DNA from: Corynebacterium afermentans subsp. afermentans
Lineage (GTDB): Bacteria > Actinomycetota > Actinomycetes > Mycobacteriales > Mycobacteriaceae
Assembly: GCF_030408355.1 (NCBI RefSeq)
Contig: NZ_CP046606.1
Coordinates: 2,108,001 to 2,172,000, forward strand
Length of the DNA: 64,000 nucleotides
Direction of reading: 5' to 3'
Below are positions 8,339 through 17,085 of this stretch, in pieces; positions within the stretch are counted from its first letter, which is position 1, and each line of letters begins with the position of its first letter. Made by a program: the position numbers and the translations under genes. Below the pieces are notes generated by a model that saw only the letters and a program-made list of their open reading frames with translations, did not search any database and was not told the DNA's origin.

Positions 8339-9172
8339 ATGCTCAGAAGGATGAAACTGAGCAGTGCGATGATGACACTGGCGGCCGGGTACGGGGCGGT
8401 GCGCGGGCTGCAAAACCGGCCGGCAATGCCGTTCAACGACCGGAATTTTCAGCCCACACACCCCACGCCGGTGATGTATGTACACGGCATTAACTCGCGC
8501 ACCGCAGCGTTTGAGTCGAACGCTCATAGACTGCGCGAGCAGGGGTTTTGGGTATGGGGGTACGACTACGGCGACATGATTGCGCCGGGGTTCTTCGGCG
8601 CAGGCGACCTCAGTTCCATCGTCGGCGACGTGGAGGACCACGTGGACCGCGTACTGCGGAAAACCGGGGCGGAGCAGGTGGATATTGTGGCGCACTCGCA
8701 GGGCGCGCTGATGACCAAGCTGTTCATCTCGCGCGGTGGTGCGGCGAAGGTGCGGCGCGTGGTGGCGATGGGCGGCAACTTCCACGGCACCGACTTCCGC
8801 GGGCTGGCCGGGAGGATGGGCGAGATCGCCTCGAAGCACCCGCGCCTCACCGCGCTGTTCGCCCCGGGAGCGGCGCAGCAGCTCGCTGGTTCCGCCTGGT
8901 TGCGCGAGTTCGCGAGCGGCCCGGACACCGTTCCGGGAATCGTGTACACCTCCATTTACTCGCCGGCGGACACCGTGGTCACGCCCGCGTCCGCGTCGAT
9001 GCTTCAGGCCGCGCCGGGGGCGGATGTGGCGAACATCGACTCCGGGCAGTGGTACGACGGCTACGCGCCCTACCACGCGCTCATGCCGCGCGATCCGCTC
9101 TACGCGGAGCTCACCGCGTGGGGGCTGCTACGCGACGTGGGCGACCATGTGCCGCCTGCAAGTTTCGACTGA
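8339..9172 (+). CDS. Lipase/esterase-like alpha/beta hydrolase
   Basis: This protein is an alpha/beta-hydrolase of the triacylglycerol lipase (class 2-like) type. The oxyanion region is PVMYVHGINS, the nucleophile elbow is VDIVAHSQGALM, and the late segments YSPADTVVTP and ALMPRDPLY supply the expected acid and histidine (PYHALM). The N-terminal segment before PTPVMYVHG is short and weakly hydrophobic, so secretion is possible but not evident. Several starts are possible; I prefer the ATG at 8339 because upstream residues resemble translated non-coding DNA, with an alternative at 8351. The natural substrate is unknown. Confidence 0.75.
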   Translation: MLRRMKLSSAMMTLAAGYGAVRGLQNRPAMPFNDRNFQPTHPTPVMYVHGINSRTAAFESNAHRLREQGFWVWGYDYGDMIAPGFFGAGDLSSIVGDVEDHVDRVLRKTGAEQVDIVAHSQGALMTKLFISRGGAAKVRRVVAMGGNFHGTDFRGLAGRMGEIASKHPRLTALFAPGAAQQLAGSAWLREFASGPDTVPGIVYTSIYSPADTVVTPASASMLQAAPGADVANIDSGQWYDGYAPYHALMPRDPLYAELTAWGLLRDVGDHVPPASFD

Positions 9173-9219
9173 GCGCGCTGCTTATCGACGGGCTAAAGTT
9201 GCTGGCTAGATAGGTTAGT

Positions 9220-9235
9220 TCGAACGGTTGTTCGT
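9220..9235. promoter_or_regulatory. LexA (SOS) box upstream of the HNH gene
   Basis: TCGAACGGTTGTTCGT matches the actinobacterial SOS box TCGAAC-N4-GTTCGA at 11 of 12 specified positions. It lies about 87 bases upstream of the DUF222/HNH gene. In Mycobacterium tuberculosis the related 13E12 repeat genes are known members of the LexA regulon, so control by DNA damage is likely here. Confidence 0.7.
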
Positions 9236-9321
9236 GTTTTGTGTGGTCATGTCGGAGGCGTGTCGTAGCGTGTGCATTGTTCATTCGTTGACGGCGTGAC
9301 TTTGAAGGGAGGGATCCGGCC

Positions 9322-10845
9322 ATGACCACCGTGATTGACCACCACGTGGATCAGCTCGTCGATAGCCTCAAAGCTCTCGAGGCGCTCATGATGCAGCCCG
9401 AATCCCTCCACCTGTTGTCCACGCACCAGGCGATGGAGCGGCTGCACGCGGCGCTGCCGCTGCTGTCCAACGCGAACATCGCGTTTGCGCACCTGTGCGA
9501 GCGCGACGAGGCGGGACGGCTGGTCGGCGCGAACCACCCAGTGGAGTATTTGACCAAGCAGCTCGGACTCCCGCGGGCCGAGGCCTTTAGCCTGCTCAAC
9601 CAGGCGAAGACGATGTTCGGCGAGGTCGAGGTGCCGACGCCGCCCTCGGATCCGCTGATGGACGAGGAAGACCGCAAGAAGCAAGCAGAGGAAGAGGAGC
9701 GCCGCAAAGAAGAAGCGCGCAAGGCCAAAGAGCGCGCCCGGAAGGCGGCCGCGAAGGCCAACACGGAGAAGAAGCGCATCATCGAGCGGGCGCTGATGCA
9801 GCTCAACGAGCATTCGGACCCGGGCCACGACGAGATCTACGCGCAGGCGCTCGAGGCGGCGGAGACGATGTCCGCGGAAGAGCTGCGGAAGCACGTGAAC
9901 ACACTGGTCAAGCGCGCCAACCGCAGGGGCAGGGACTACGAGGGCAACAAGGACCCGCTCGCCGCGTTTAAGAAGCGCACCATGATCTTTGGCGAGGAGG
10001 ACAGCGACGGCGGTTCCTGGGGGCAGATCTACTTCGACAAAGCCAGCCGCGCCGCGTTCGAAGCCGCGCTGGCCGCCGGCGAGTCGCCCGGGGCGAACCT
10101 GCCGCCCGGCGCCGAGGACAAGCGCACCCGCGGGCAACGGCGGTTCGACCAACTCATGGACATCGTTAACGACCACGCGAACTCATCGGCCGTGGCGCGC
10201 AAGGGCATCGGCACCGTGGTGATGACGCTGACGTTAGACGACCTCATGGGCGCGGACGCCTACACCGAGTTCGCCACCAACACCTCCGTGTCCTTGACCG
10301 CTCTGGACATGGTCCGGCTCGGGCTAGCGGGCGACTCGTTTGCCCTCCAGCTGGACTCCTGCACCGGGGTACCACTGTCCCTCGGGCGGGCGCGGTTGGC
10401 CAGCGTGGAGCAGAAACTGGTGCTGTTGGCCATGCAGCAGGTGTGCGCCTGGACCGGATGCACCAAGCCGGGCGTGGAACTGGAAGCCCACCACATCCAG
10501 TCGTACCTGCACGGCGGGCTCACGGACCTGGAAAACCTTGTCCTCCTGTGCCGCGAGCACCACATGTGCAACAACGACAACAGGGATGGCGCCGGCGGCA
10601 AGGGATATTTCGACAAAGACCCCTCCACCTGGGACATCACCCACCACCCCGCCGACGGTGGGCCACCGACACCAACCGCCACGCATCAGTACCAACAATC
10701 GCCTGGTCAGAGAACTATTCGGCGGGTGCGGAAGAAATACCCCGCGTTCGACGACCCGCCGAACCAGACCACCACCGATCCTCCGTTATTTGATCTCGGC
10801 GATGGGTCCAGGGCCGGCCCCGACCGGGGCGGAAACACAGCGTGA
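9322..10845 (+). CDS. DUF222 (13E12-type) HNH endonuclease
   Basis: This 507-residue protein has an N-terminal DUF222-like helical region, as in mycobacterial 13E12 repeat proteins, and a C-terminal HNH nuclease domain. The HNH motif runs from CAWTGCTKPG through ELEAHHIQSYLHGG and DLENLVLLCREHH, with the catalytic histidine in AHH and paired cysteines for zinc. Residues 115-155 form an unusually charged Lys/Glu/Arg-rich helix (EEEERRKEEARKAKERARK), a probable coiled coil inserted in DUF222. The start at 9322 follows GAAGGGAGGG. An SOS box lies upstream. Such proteins are often multicopy and mobile; whether this one cuts, repairs or spreads DNA is not known. Confidence 0.88.
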   Translation: MTTVIDHHVDQLVDSLKALEALMMQPESLHLLSTHQAMERLHAALPLLSNANIAFAHLCERDEAGRLVGANHPVEYLTKQLGLPRAEAFSLLNQAKTMFGEVEVPTPPSDPLMDEEDRKKQAEEEERRKEEARKAKERARKAAAKANTEKKRIIERALMQLNEHSDPGHDEIYAQALEAAETMSAEELRKHVNTLVKRANRRGRDYEGNKDPLAAFKKRTMIFGEEDSDGGSWGQIYFDKASRAAFEAALAAGESPGANLPPGAEDKRTRGQRRFDQLMDIVNDHANSSAVARKGIGTVVMTLTLDDLMGADAYTEFATNTSVSLTALDMVRLGLAGDSFALQLDSCTGVPLSLGRARLASVEQKLVLLAMQQVCAWTGCTKPGVELEAHHIQSYLHGGLTDLENLVLLCREHHMCNNDNRDGAGGKGYFDKDPSTWDITHHPADGGPPTPTATHQYQQSPGQRTIRRVRKKYPAFDDPPNQTTTDPPLFDLGDGSRAGPDRGGNTA

Positions 10846-10891
10846 AAGTTGGACGCGCGGCGTGGAATGCCGCGCGGGGTACCTCAGCGTG

Positions 10892-12625
10892 CTAACCGCA
10901 ACGCACGATCGGCTGCGGGTCGTACACCGTGGTCTGGGTCTCCCGGTTGCGCTCATTTCCGGCGAGGTCGTAGATGATGCGAGTGTCGGACGTAGTGAAC
11001 CCCGGCGCGCCCGATGACGGCACGCAGCTCGACCCGGAAACGTTCACCGGCTGCGGCTGCGTCTGCGCCCACCGGCCACCGTTGACAGACTCGACGGTCA
11101 CGGTCTTGACACCCATCAGGCTCACCGTGACCTCCCCACCGCCGACACTGGTGGCAATGCGCACCGGGTACGGACTGTCGTTGCGGAACTGCAGGTCGAT
11201 CGCACCCTCGTACACGGTCGCCTCGCGGCCCGCCGGGTAACGGGAGATGTAGTAGGAGTGCGGCATGTGCGCCACATCCGTCATGCCGGCGAAGTAGGAG
11301 GCGTTATACAAGGTGGTGGCGAACTGAGAGATGCCGCCGCCGACCGCGGTATCCGCGCGCCCGTTGAGGATGATGCCGGACTCCACGTACCCCTGCGCGG
11401 GACCGCGCGGGCCGGTGTAGCCGTTCAAGGAGAACGTCTCGCCCGGGTTCACAATCGCGCCGTTGACGGTCTGGGCCACCAGCAAAATGTTGGTGCCGGA
11501 CGCGCCCGAGTAGCCGCTGGTGGTGAACGAGCCGACCACGTCGTTGAAGGTGGCGTTTTGCGCCTGTTCGGTGGTGAATTGCGCGGGCACGTCCTTGTAC
11601 ACCGCGTCCCACGCACGGGGTTCGCTGCCGGTCAGCCGCTTTTCAAATCCTGCGAGGGTGGCGTCCCAGTCCACCACGGATCCGTCCACGGACGGCTCGA
11701 CGCCGCCGCCGGCCAGCACGCGGGCATTTTTGCCCTCCACTTCGGTCTCCGCGAGCTGGTCGCCCAAGATGGTGCGCGTGGCATCGAGGTTCACATCAGG
11801 TGTGATGCGGCCTTCTACTGCGGGGAACTGCACGATCTCCCCGATGCGGTCCTGCGGCACCGCGGCGGCGACGCCGTCCTTGCCGGTGACGGTGATCGGG
11901 CCGTCCAGGGCGGCGCGCACGGGGCCGCCGAGCGCGGCCTTCATGGCGTCGTCGTTGACCGCGGGCTGCGTCTGCGACGGCTCCAACTCGACACCGTCTG
12001 GGTTGAGCCAGCCGGTGGTGACCTCGTCGCGCAGGGCGGCGCGGTCCACGTCCTGGCCCAGCTTCGGATCGGTCGTTTCGGCCTTGCCGCCCTGCACACG
12101 GATGGTGCCGTCGATGGGGTCCACGTGCAGCTCTTCAACCATGCGGTCGAGCTGGCCGCCCAGGGCTTTGTCGTCGACGGTCGGCACGACGTCCACTTCT
12201 CGGGTGGTGAACAACCCGCGGAGTCGGTCCACGGGGTTGGCGGTCTCGATGCCGGCGGCGTCCACCGTGGCGTCGAAGTCGATGCCCAGGCCCGACTTCG
12301 CAGGGATAAACTCGGTGGACTTCTCCCCCGCCTTCACGGGCACGGCCTTGTCGGCGACACCGCCGAGTTCTGCTTGGAGCTTCTCGCGCGCCTCATCCGG
12401 CGCCATCGCACCGATGTCCACGCCGCCGACCTGAGTACCGCGGGGGACGTTGCCCCGGTGGGTGGCCAGGTCCGCCAGGTAGATCGCAAGCGCCACGGCG
12501 AGGATGCCCAAAAGCACACCTAGCGTTATTTTCGTGCCGCGGCCCATCACGCCCGGCCCGCCCTTGGCGGTGCCGGCGCGGCCCTTTCTGTGCGAGGTTG
12601 CCTTCACCGTAGTCACGCGCCCCAC
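10892..12625 (-). CDS. VanW family membrane-anchored cell-wall protein
   Basis: A single N-terminal transmembrane helix (ITLGVLLGILAVALAIYLA) anchors a long extracellular part. Residues roughly 90-330 contain two peptidoglycan-binding YoaR-like modules, and the C-terminal half holds the VanW domain with GETFSLNGYTGPRGPAQGY and GGGISQFATTLYNA. The family takes its name from glycopeptide-resistance clusters, but its biochemical role is unsettled; attachment to or cross-linking of peptidoglycan is inferred. The start is ambiguous: GTG codons at 12625, 12616 and 12607 are all possible, with a weak GGGG upstream of the last two. The gene ends convergently with the HNH gene and follows the GH3 lipoprotein gene. 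Confidence 0.85.
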   Translation of the reverse strand: MGRVTTVKATSHRKGRAGTAKGGPGVMGRGTKITLGVLLGILAVALAIYLADLATHRGNVPRGTQVGGVDIGAMAPDEAREKLQAELGGVADKAVPVKAGEKSTEFIPAKSGLGIDFDATVDAAGIETANPVDRLRGLFTTREVDVVPTVDDKALGGQLDRMVEELHVDPIDGTIRVQGGKAETTDPKLGQDVDRAALRDEVTTGWLNPDGVELEPSQTQPAVNDDAMKAALGGPVRAALDGPITVTGKDGVAAAVPQDRIGEIVQFPAVEGRITPDVNLDATRTILGDQLAETEVEGKNARVLAGGGVEPSVDGSVVDWDATLAGFEKRLTGSEPRAWDAVYKDVPAQFTTEQAQNATFNDVVGSFTTSGYSGASGTNILLVAQTVNGAIVNPGETFSLNGYTGPRGPAQGYVESGIILNGRADTAVGGGISQFATTLYNASYFAGMTDVAHMPHSYYISRYPAGREATVYEGAIDLQFRNDSPYPVRIATSVGGGEVTVSLMGVKTVTVESVNGGRWAQTQPQPVNVSGSSCVPSSGAPGFTTSDTRIIYDLAGNERNRETQTTVYDPQPIVRCG

Positions 12626-12674
12626 AATAATGCAGATCTTTGATCCCTCATAGCCGCGGGAGCGTGAGAAACGC

Positions 12675-13883
12675 TTACAACCCCACGTCGATGAGCTGCT
12701 GCTGCACCCTGGTCGCTGCCTCGTCCACACGGGCTTCGGGGATGTAGCCCTGGTGGACGCACCACACGATGTGGTCGATGATGCCCGGCAGGTCCGCGCC
12801 CGAGGACCACAACGCCTGGTCCGCACCGGAACCGATTGCCCTGGCCACAGCGTCGCGGGTGGGGGCATAGTCCAGGATGCCGCGCATGCCGGATAGGTCG
12901 TCGGTGACTACAACGCCTTCGAAGGGCACGCCGCCGGGATAGTCGCCGGTGCGCAGCAGCCGGTAGGTGTCCGGGTTCATGGAGCTGGGCACGCCGTCCG
13001 GGCCAAGGCTGGGGACGATCATGTGCCCCATCATCACGCTGGCGCGCGGGAACTGTTCCAGTAGCGGGCCGTAGGGTCGCAGGTCCAGCTCGCGCATCTG
13101 GTCCAGCGGCGGGGTGACGGCCAGGTGGTGGTGCGTGTCCCCGGAGGCGCGCCCGTGGCCGGGGAAGTGTTTGAACGTCGGCGTGACCCCGGCGTCGATA
13201 AGCCCCTGCGAGAATAGCCCTGCCACGCGCACGACTTCGTCGGGGTTGCCGTGGAAGGAGCGGTCGCCCACGATGTCCAGGCCGTTGAGGTCCAGGTCCA
13301 GCAGCGGCGCGTAGTCCACGTTGATGCCGTGGGCGCGTAAGGAGCGGCCGATGTCGTAGCCGGTGCCGCGAATTACCTCGGGCGGCTGCCCGGCGAGCGC
13401 GCGCGGCGGCATGAACTCGCCGAGTACGGGGGTGTGGCGCTGCACGCGGCCGCCTTCGAAGTCGATGGCCACGCTAAACGGCCGGTGGTACTGAGCGCGC
13501 AGCGCGTTGATGTCGCGGCCCACCTCGGTCAGCAGTGCCGGGTCCGCCCAGCTGGGGATAATCAAACCGCCGACGCCTTGGTCCAGCGCGAACCGAGCCT
13601 GGTCGTAGTTGGCCACGCCGACCACCATGAGCGAGGCGACCTTTTGCCGCAGCTCGTCCGGCACACGCTGCTGCGCAGGCGTTAAGGGCGCGGGCGCCGC
13701 CGGGGGTTCAGGTGGCGCCGGCATCTCGGGGGCTTGTTGCTTCTCGACGTCCTCACGGTCCGCCCCCGCAGTCTCCAGGGCAACCTCAGCTGCGTTGTCC
13801 TCTGGCTGTTCGGCGCATCCGGCGAAGGCGACGGTAGACAGGAACGCAAGTGCGAGCATCGCCGCACCTGTCCGAGCCCGCAT
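12675..13883 (-). CDS. GH3 beta-N-acetylhexosaminidase lipoprotein (NagZ-like)
   Basis: A lipoprotein signal with lipobox FAGC near residue 23 is followed by a Pro/Ala-rich linker and a glycoside hydrolase family 3 domain. The hallmark KHFPGHGRASGDTHHHLA contains the catalytic His and its Asp partner, and the nucleophile Asp lies in VVTDDLSGM. GH3 enzymes of this type remove GlcNAc from cell-wall fragments and act in peptidoglycan recycling; the lipid anchor places it outside the membrane, as in other Gram-positives. At 402 residues it is a normal size. It lies upstream of the VanW gene on the same strand and may be co-transcribed. Confidence 0.9.
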   Translation of the reverse strand: MRARTGAAMLALAFLSTVAFAGCAEQPEDNAAEVALETAGADREDVEKQQAPEMPAPPEPPAAPAPLTPAQQRVPDELRQKVASLMVVGVANYDQARFALDQGVGGLIIPSWADPALLTEVGRDINALRAQYHRPFSVAIDFEGGRVQRHTPVLGEFMPPRALAGQPPEVIRGTGYDIGRSLRAHGINVDYAPLLDLDLNGLDIVGDRSFHGNPDEVVRVAGLFSQGLIDAGVTPTFKHFPGHGRASGDTHHHLAVTPPLDQMRELDLRPYGPLLEQFPRASVMMGHMIVPSLGPDGVPSSMNPDTYRLLRTGDYPGGVPFEGVVVTDDLSGMRGILDYAPTRDAVARAIGSGADQALWSSGADLPGIIDHIVWCVHQGYIPEARVDEAATRVQQQLIDVGL

Positions 13884-13962
13884 GCGCCTGTCCCCTTGTC
13901 AGCTGTTTCAACACTGTTTCAAACCACAGCCACTGTACCCGCTGCTGGTAGGCTTCTCCGAC

Positions 13963-14172
13963 ATGTCCCATCGAGTATTTGCCCTGCCGGCGTCGCTTGC
14001 CCGGCGCGCCACCGCGCCCGTGTTGGCCAGCACGGTCGTCGGCGTCGTACTCGGTGTTGTGGGGGTGCTCGGCATCGCGTCCGTGTCCGGCCAGTCCACG
14101 GTGCCGCAGGGCACGGCGGTGCCGGCGGATGAGGCGGTGCTGGGCGGGCCGGAGTACGGCTCGAGGAAGTAG
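13963..14172 (+). CDS. DUF2613 family small membrane protein
   Basis: This 69-residue protein starts MSHRVFALPASLARR and has one transmembrane helix, VLASTVVGVVLGVVGVLGIASV, followed by a short polar tail with PADEAVLGGPEYGSRK. Size, topology and position directly before aftD fit the DUF2613 family of corynebacteria and mycobacteria. Its stop lies only six bases before the aftD start, so the two are probably co-translated. The family has no assigned function; association with arabinan assembly is inferred from context only. Confidence 0.8.
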   Translation: MSHRVFALPASLARRATAPVLASTVVGVVLGVVGVLGIASVSGQSTVPQGTAVPADEAVLGGPEYGSRK

Positions 14173-14178
14173 GCGCTC

Positions 14179-17085
14179 GTGCGGGGGATGCGCGCGCACC
14201 TCGCGGGCTGGCTGGTCCTGCTCGTTGTTGTGCTTGCACAGCCGCCGGAGCAGGTCGCGGCGGACACCAAGTTCGACCTGGTTGCCGCCCCCGGTCGGTT
14301 TTTGCGCCGCGCGACCCACGCGTACACGGACGAGTTTCCGCTGGGCCAGGTGCAAAACCAGGCGTACGGGTATTTGTTCCCGCAAGGGCCGTTCTTCCTG
14401 GTGGGGGACCTACTGGGCGTGCCGGATTGGTTGATCCAGCGCGCGTGGTGGTGGCTGTTGCTGTGCCTGGCGTTCTCGGGCGCGCTGACGCTGGCGCGGC
14501 GCGTAGGCATCCGTGGCACGTTCCCGCAGGTCCTCGCGGCGGGGCTCTATGCGCTGAGCCCGCGCATCCTGACCACGCTCACCGCGATCTCCTCGGAAGC
14601 GTGGCCGGTGGCGCTGGTGCCGTGGACGCTGATCCCGCTGACGCTTCGCACCCCGCGGGTGGCGCCGGCGGTGGTGGCGGTGGCGTGCATGGGCGCGGTC
14701 AACGCTACCGCCACAATCGCCGCCTGCTTGCCGGCGTTTGTGCTGCTGATCGCCCGGCGCTCCTACGCGGCGGCGGGCAAGTTCGTGCTCGGCGCGGCGG
14801 CGGTGTCGGCGTGGTGGATTGGGCCACTGCTGGTGCTGGGGCGATACTCCCCGCCGTTTACGGACTTCATCGAGTCTGCCCGCGTGACCACCGCGTGGCT
14901 CAACCCGGTGGAGATTCTGCGTGGCACCACCAGCTGGACTCCGTTCGTGGACACGGAGCGCGCCGCCGGCCACCTGCTGGTGGCGGAGCCGACGTTCATC
15001 ATCGCCACCTGTCTCGTCGCCGCCGCTGGGCTCGCGGGTTTGGCGCGCCGGGACATGCCGTGGCGCGGGCCGTTGCTCGCGGTGTTCGCGGTCGGCTTCT
15101 GGGTGCTCGGTTCCGCGCACATGGGCACTTCGCTTTACGACGGTGCTCTCGCCCCCTTCCGCAACCTGCATAAATTCGACCCCCTGGTTCACCTGCCGCT
15201 CGCGCTCGGTGCCGGGCATGCGGCCGCGAAGGTGAACCACCCCAAGGCCGTCGGCATCACGCTCGCCGCCGTCGTGGCGGTGGCGCCGGCGTGGTCACTG
15301 CGCCTGCTCCCGGAAGGCACCTGGACCGAGGTGTCCCAGGACTGGGTAGCCGCGGGTCAGTGGTTGGACGAGCACGCCGCCGGCACCCGCACGCTTGTGG
15401 TCCCTCCGGCGTCGTTCGCGCGGCAAACGTGGGGGTGGACGCGCGACGAGCCGATCCAGGCGCTGACCCAGGCGAAGTTCGCGTTCAGGGACGCGGTGCC
15501 GCTGGTGGACCCGGAGGCGATTCGGGGGTTGGAGGGGCAGGCGGAGCTCGTCGATAGGCAAGCGCTGCGATCCATCGGCGTGGGCGCGGTGGTGGTGCGC
15601 CGGGACCTTGAGCACCAACCTCCAACGCCGAGCCTGGGCGAGCCGGACGCGAGCTTCGGCGAGGTGGACGTGTTCCTGCTGGACCCGCATGCGGACGTGA
15701 TGGAGACGGAGCGCGAGCCGGTCGCGGTGGACGGCGGCGGCGAGGTGTTGCCGCTTCTGTGGCGCGAGCTCGGCTACTTCCCGGCACGCCTGGCCAGCGG
15801 AAATGCTGATGTTGTCACCGACACCCCGGCGCTTGCGGTGCGCAACTACGGCACCATCGACGGCCAGTCCGGCCACCTCACCGCCGAGTGGGAGGACGCC
15901 ACGGTGCGCAACCGGGTGAAGGACTACCCGTCTGCGGGCACGCGCACTGCGGTGACAATGGACGGCTTCGCCCGCGCGTCTTCGTCGGCCGCCGATGCCG
16001 GTGCGTTCGGCGGCCCCGACGCGTCAAAGTCGCTGACCTCCGCCTTCGACGGTGTGAGCGAAACAGCCTGGTGGCCTGCGCCCGGCGACGCGCGCGCCTG
16101 GATCGAATTCCAATCGCAGCAGGAGCACGTCACCATCGCCGCCACCGCAGACACGACGGTGCAGCTGTGCGACGGGCACAGTAATTGCCGCAGCGTCACC
16201 CTAGTGAAAGACCAGCCGCGCAGGCTCACCCGCGGCGACGCCACAATCCTGCAGCTGACGGAGCCGGTGGGCATCCGCGAGCTCGACGTGGGAGTCACGC
16301 GCATCGTGGAGGTCCAAGGCACCGCGGACCGCTACTTCTTCCAGCGCCACTTCCCCGAGCACACGGTGATCCAGCGCCGCTTCACCACCGCCGCAGACGC
16401 CACGTGGCAGCTCAGCGCGCCTGCCACCATCGACGGCGAGCGCCGCGTGGGCAGCGTGTTCTTGAAGGCCGGCACCCACGAGCTGTTCACACGCGCGGAC
16501 ACGGTCATGCTCTCCCGCGCGCCCCTGCCGAACCGCGCCGGCGACAGGTTGATCCTGACCACCCGCGCGTTCAACGACGGGCTTCGCGCCACCCTCGGCG
16601 ACACCGAGTTAGAGCCGGTGCGTATCGACTCCGGCGCCCAAGCCTTCCGCGTCCCCGAGGGGGCAAACGGCGAGTTTCGGATGCGTTTCGCCGGGGACAA
16701 CGCCTACCGCTACTCGCTGATCTTAGGCGGGGCGTTCAGCCTGCTCGTGCTGGCGCTGTGTTTGTGGGTGCCGTGGCGGCGCGAAGACGACACCCCGTAC
16801 ATGCCGAAGCCCAACGGGAACTGGGCGCCGACTGTCGCCGTGATCGCCTCGTTCCCGTTCCAGGGCCTGGCGGCGGTGGCGCTGGCGTGGGTGGTGCGCC
16901 GCTTCACCGTGTTGCCGATGCACCGCGTCGCGGCCGCCGCCATGGCCCTCTGCGGGCTCGTGCTGGCGCGGGCGGCGTGGCCGGCGGCGAACTACGCCGG
17001 TTCCTCCACCTTCTTGGTCGTGGCCGGCCTGTTCGCCGTGGCGTGCCTGACCAGCCGCGCGCCCGGCACCTCCACCAGCTCGTAG
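14179..17085 (+). CDS. aftD: Alpha-(1->3)-arabinofuranosyltransferase AftD
   Basis: This 968-residue polytopic protein corresponds to AftD, a GT-C enzyme that adds alpha-(1->3) arabinofuranose branches from decaprenyl-phosphoryl-arabinose to arabinan outside the membrane. The N-terminal 400 residues contain many hydrophobic helices (DUF3367 region). They are followed by a large soluble part with a carbohydrate-binding-like beta-sandwich (SLTSAFDGVSETAWWPAPGD) and further membrane helices near the end. Coryneform AftD is shorter than the roughly 1400-residue mycobacterial form, and this length suits the short form. Translation starts at GTG 14179. Its last 94 bases overlap the convergent acyltransferase gene. 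Confidence 0.82.
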   Translation: MRGMRAHLAGWLVLLVVVLAQPPEQVAADTKFDLVAAPGRFLRRATHAYTDEFPLGQVQNQAYGYLFPQGPFFLVGDLLGVPDWLIQRAWWWLLLCLAFSGALTLARRVGIRGTFPQVLAAGLYALSPRILTTLTAISSEAWPVALVPWTLIPLTLRTPRVAPAVVAVACMGAVNATATIAACLPAFVLLIARRSYAAAGKFVLGAAAVSAWWIGPLLVLGRYSPPFTDFIESARVTTAWLNPVEILRGTTSWTPFVDTERAAGHLLVAEPTFIIATCLVAAAGLAGLARRDMPWRGPLLAVFAVGFWVLGSAHMGTSLYDGALAPFRNLHKFDPLVHLPLALGAGHAAAKVNHPKAVGITLAAVVAVAPAWSLRLLPEGTWTEVSQDWVAAGQWLDEHAAGTRTLVVPPASFARQTWGWTRDEPIQALTQAKFAFRDAVPLVDPEAIRGLEGQAELVDRQALRSIGVGAVVVRRDLEHQPPTPSLGEPDASFGEVDVFLLDPHADVMETEREPVAVDGGGEVLPLLWRELGYFPARLASGNADVVTDTPALAVRNYGTIDGQSGHLTAEWEDATVRNRVKDYPSAGTRTAVTMDGFARASSSAADAGAFGGPDASKSLTSAFDGVSETAWWPAPGDARAWIEFQSQQEHVTIAATADTTVQLCDGHSNCRSVTLVKDQPRRLTRGDATILQLTEPVGIRELDVGVTRIVEVQGTADRYFFQRHFPEHTVIQRRFTTAADATWQLSAPATIDGERRVGSVFLKAGTHELFTRADTVMLSRAPLPNRAGDRLILTTRAFNDGLRATLGDTELEPVRIDSGAQAFRVPEGANGEFRMRFAGDNAYRYSLILGGAFSLLVLALCLWVPWRREDDTPYMPKPNGNWAPTVAVIASFPFQGLAAVALAWVVRRFTVLPMHRVAAAAMALCGLVLARAAWPAANYAGSSTFLVVAGLFAVACLTSRAPGTSTSS

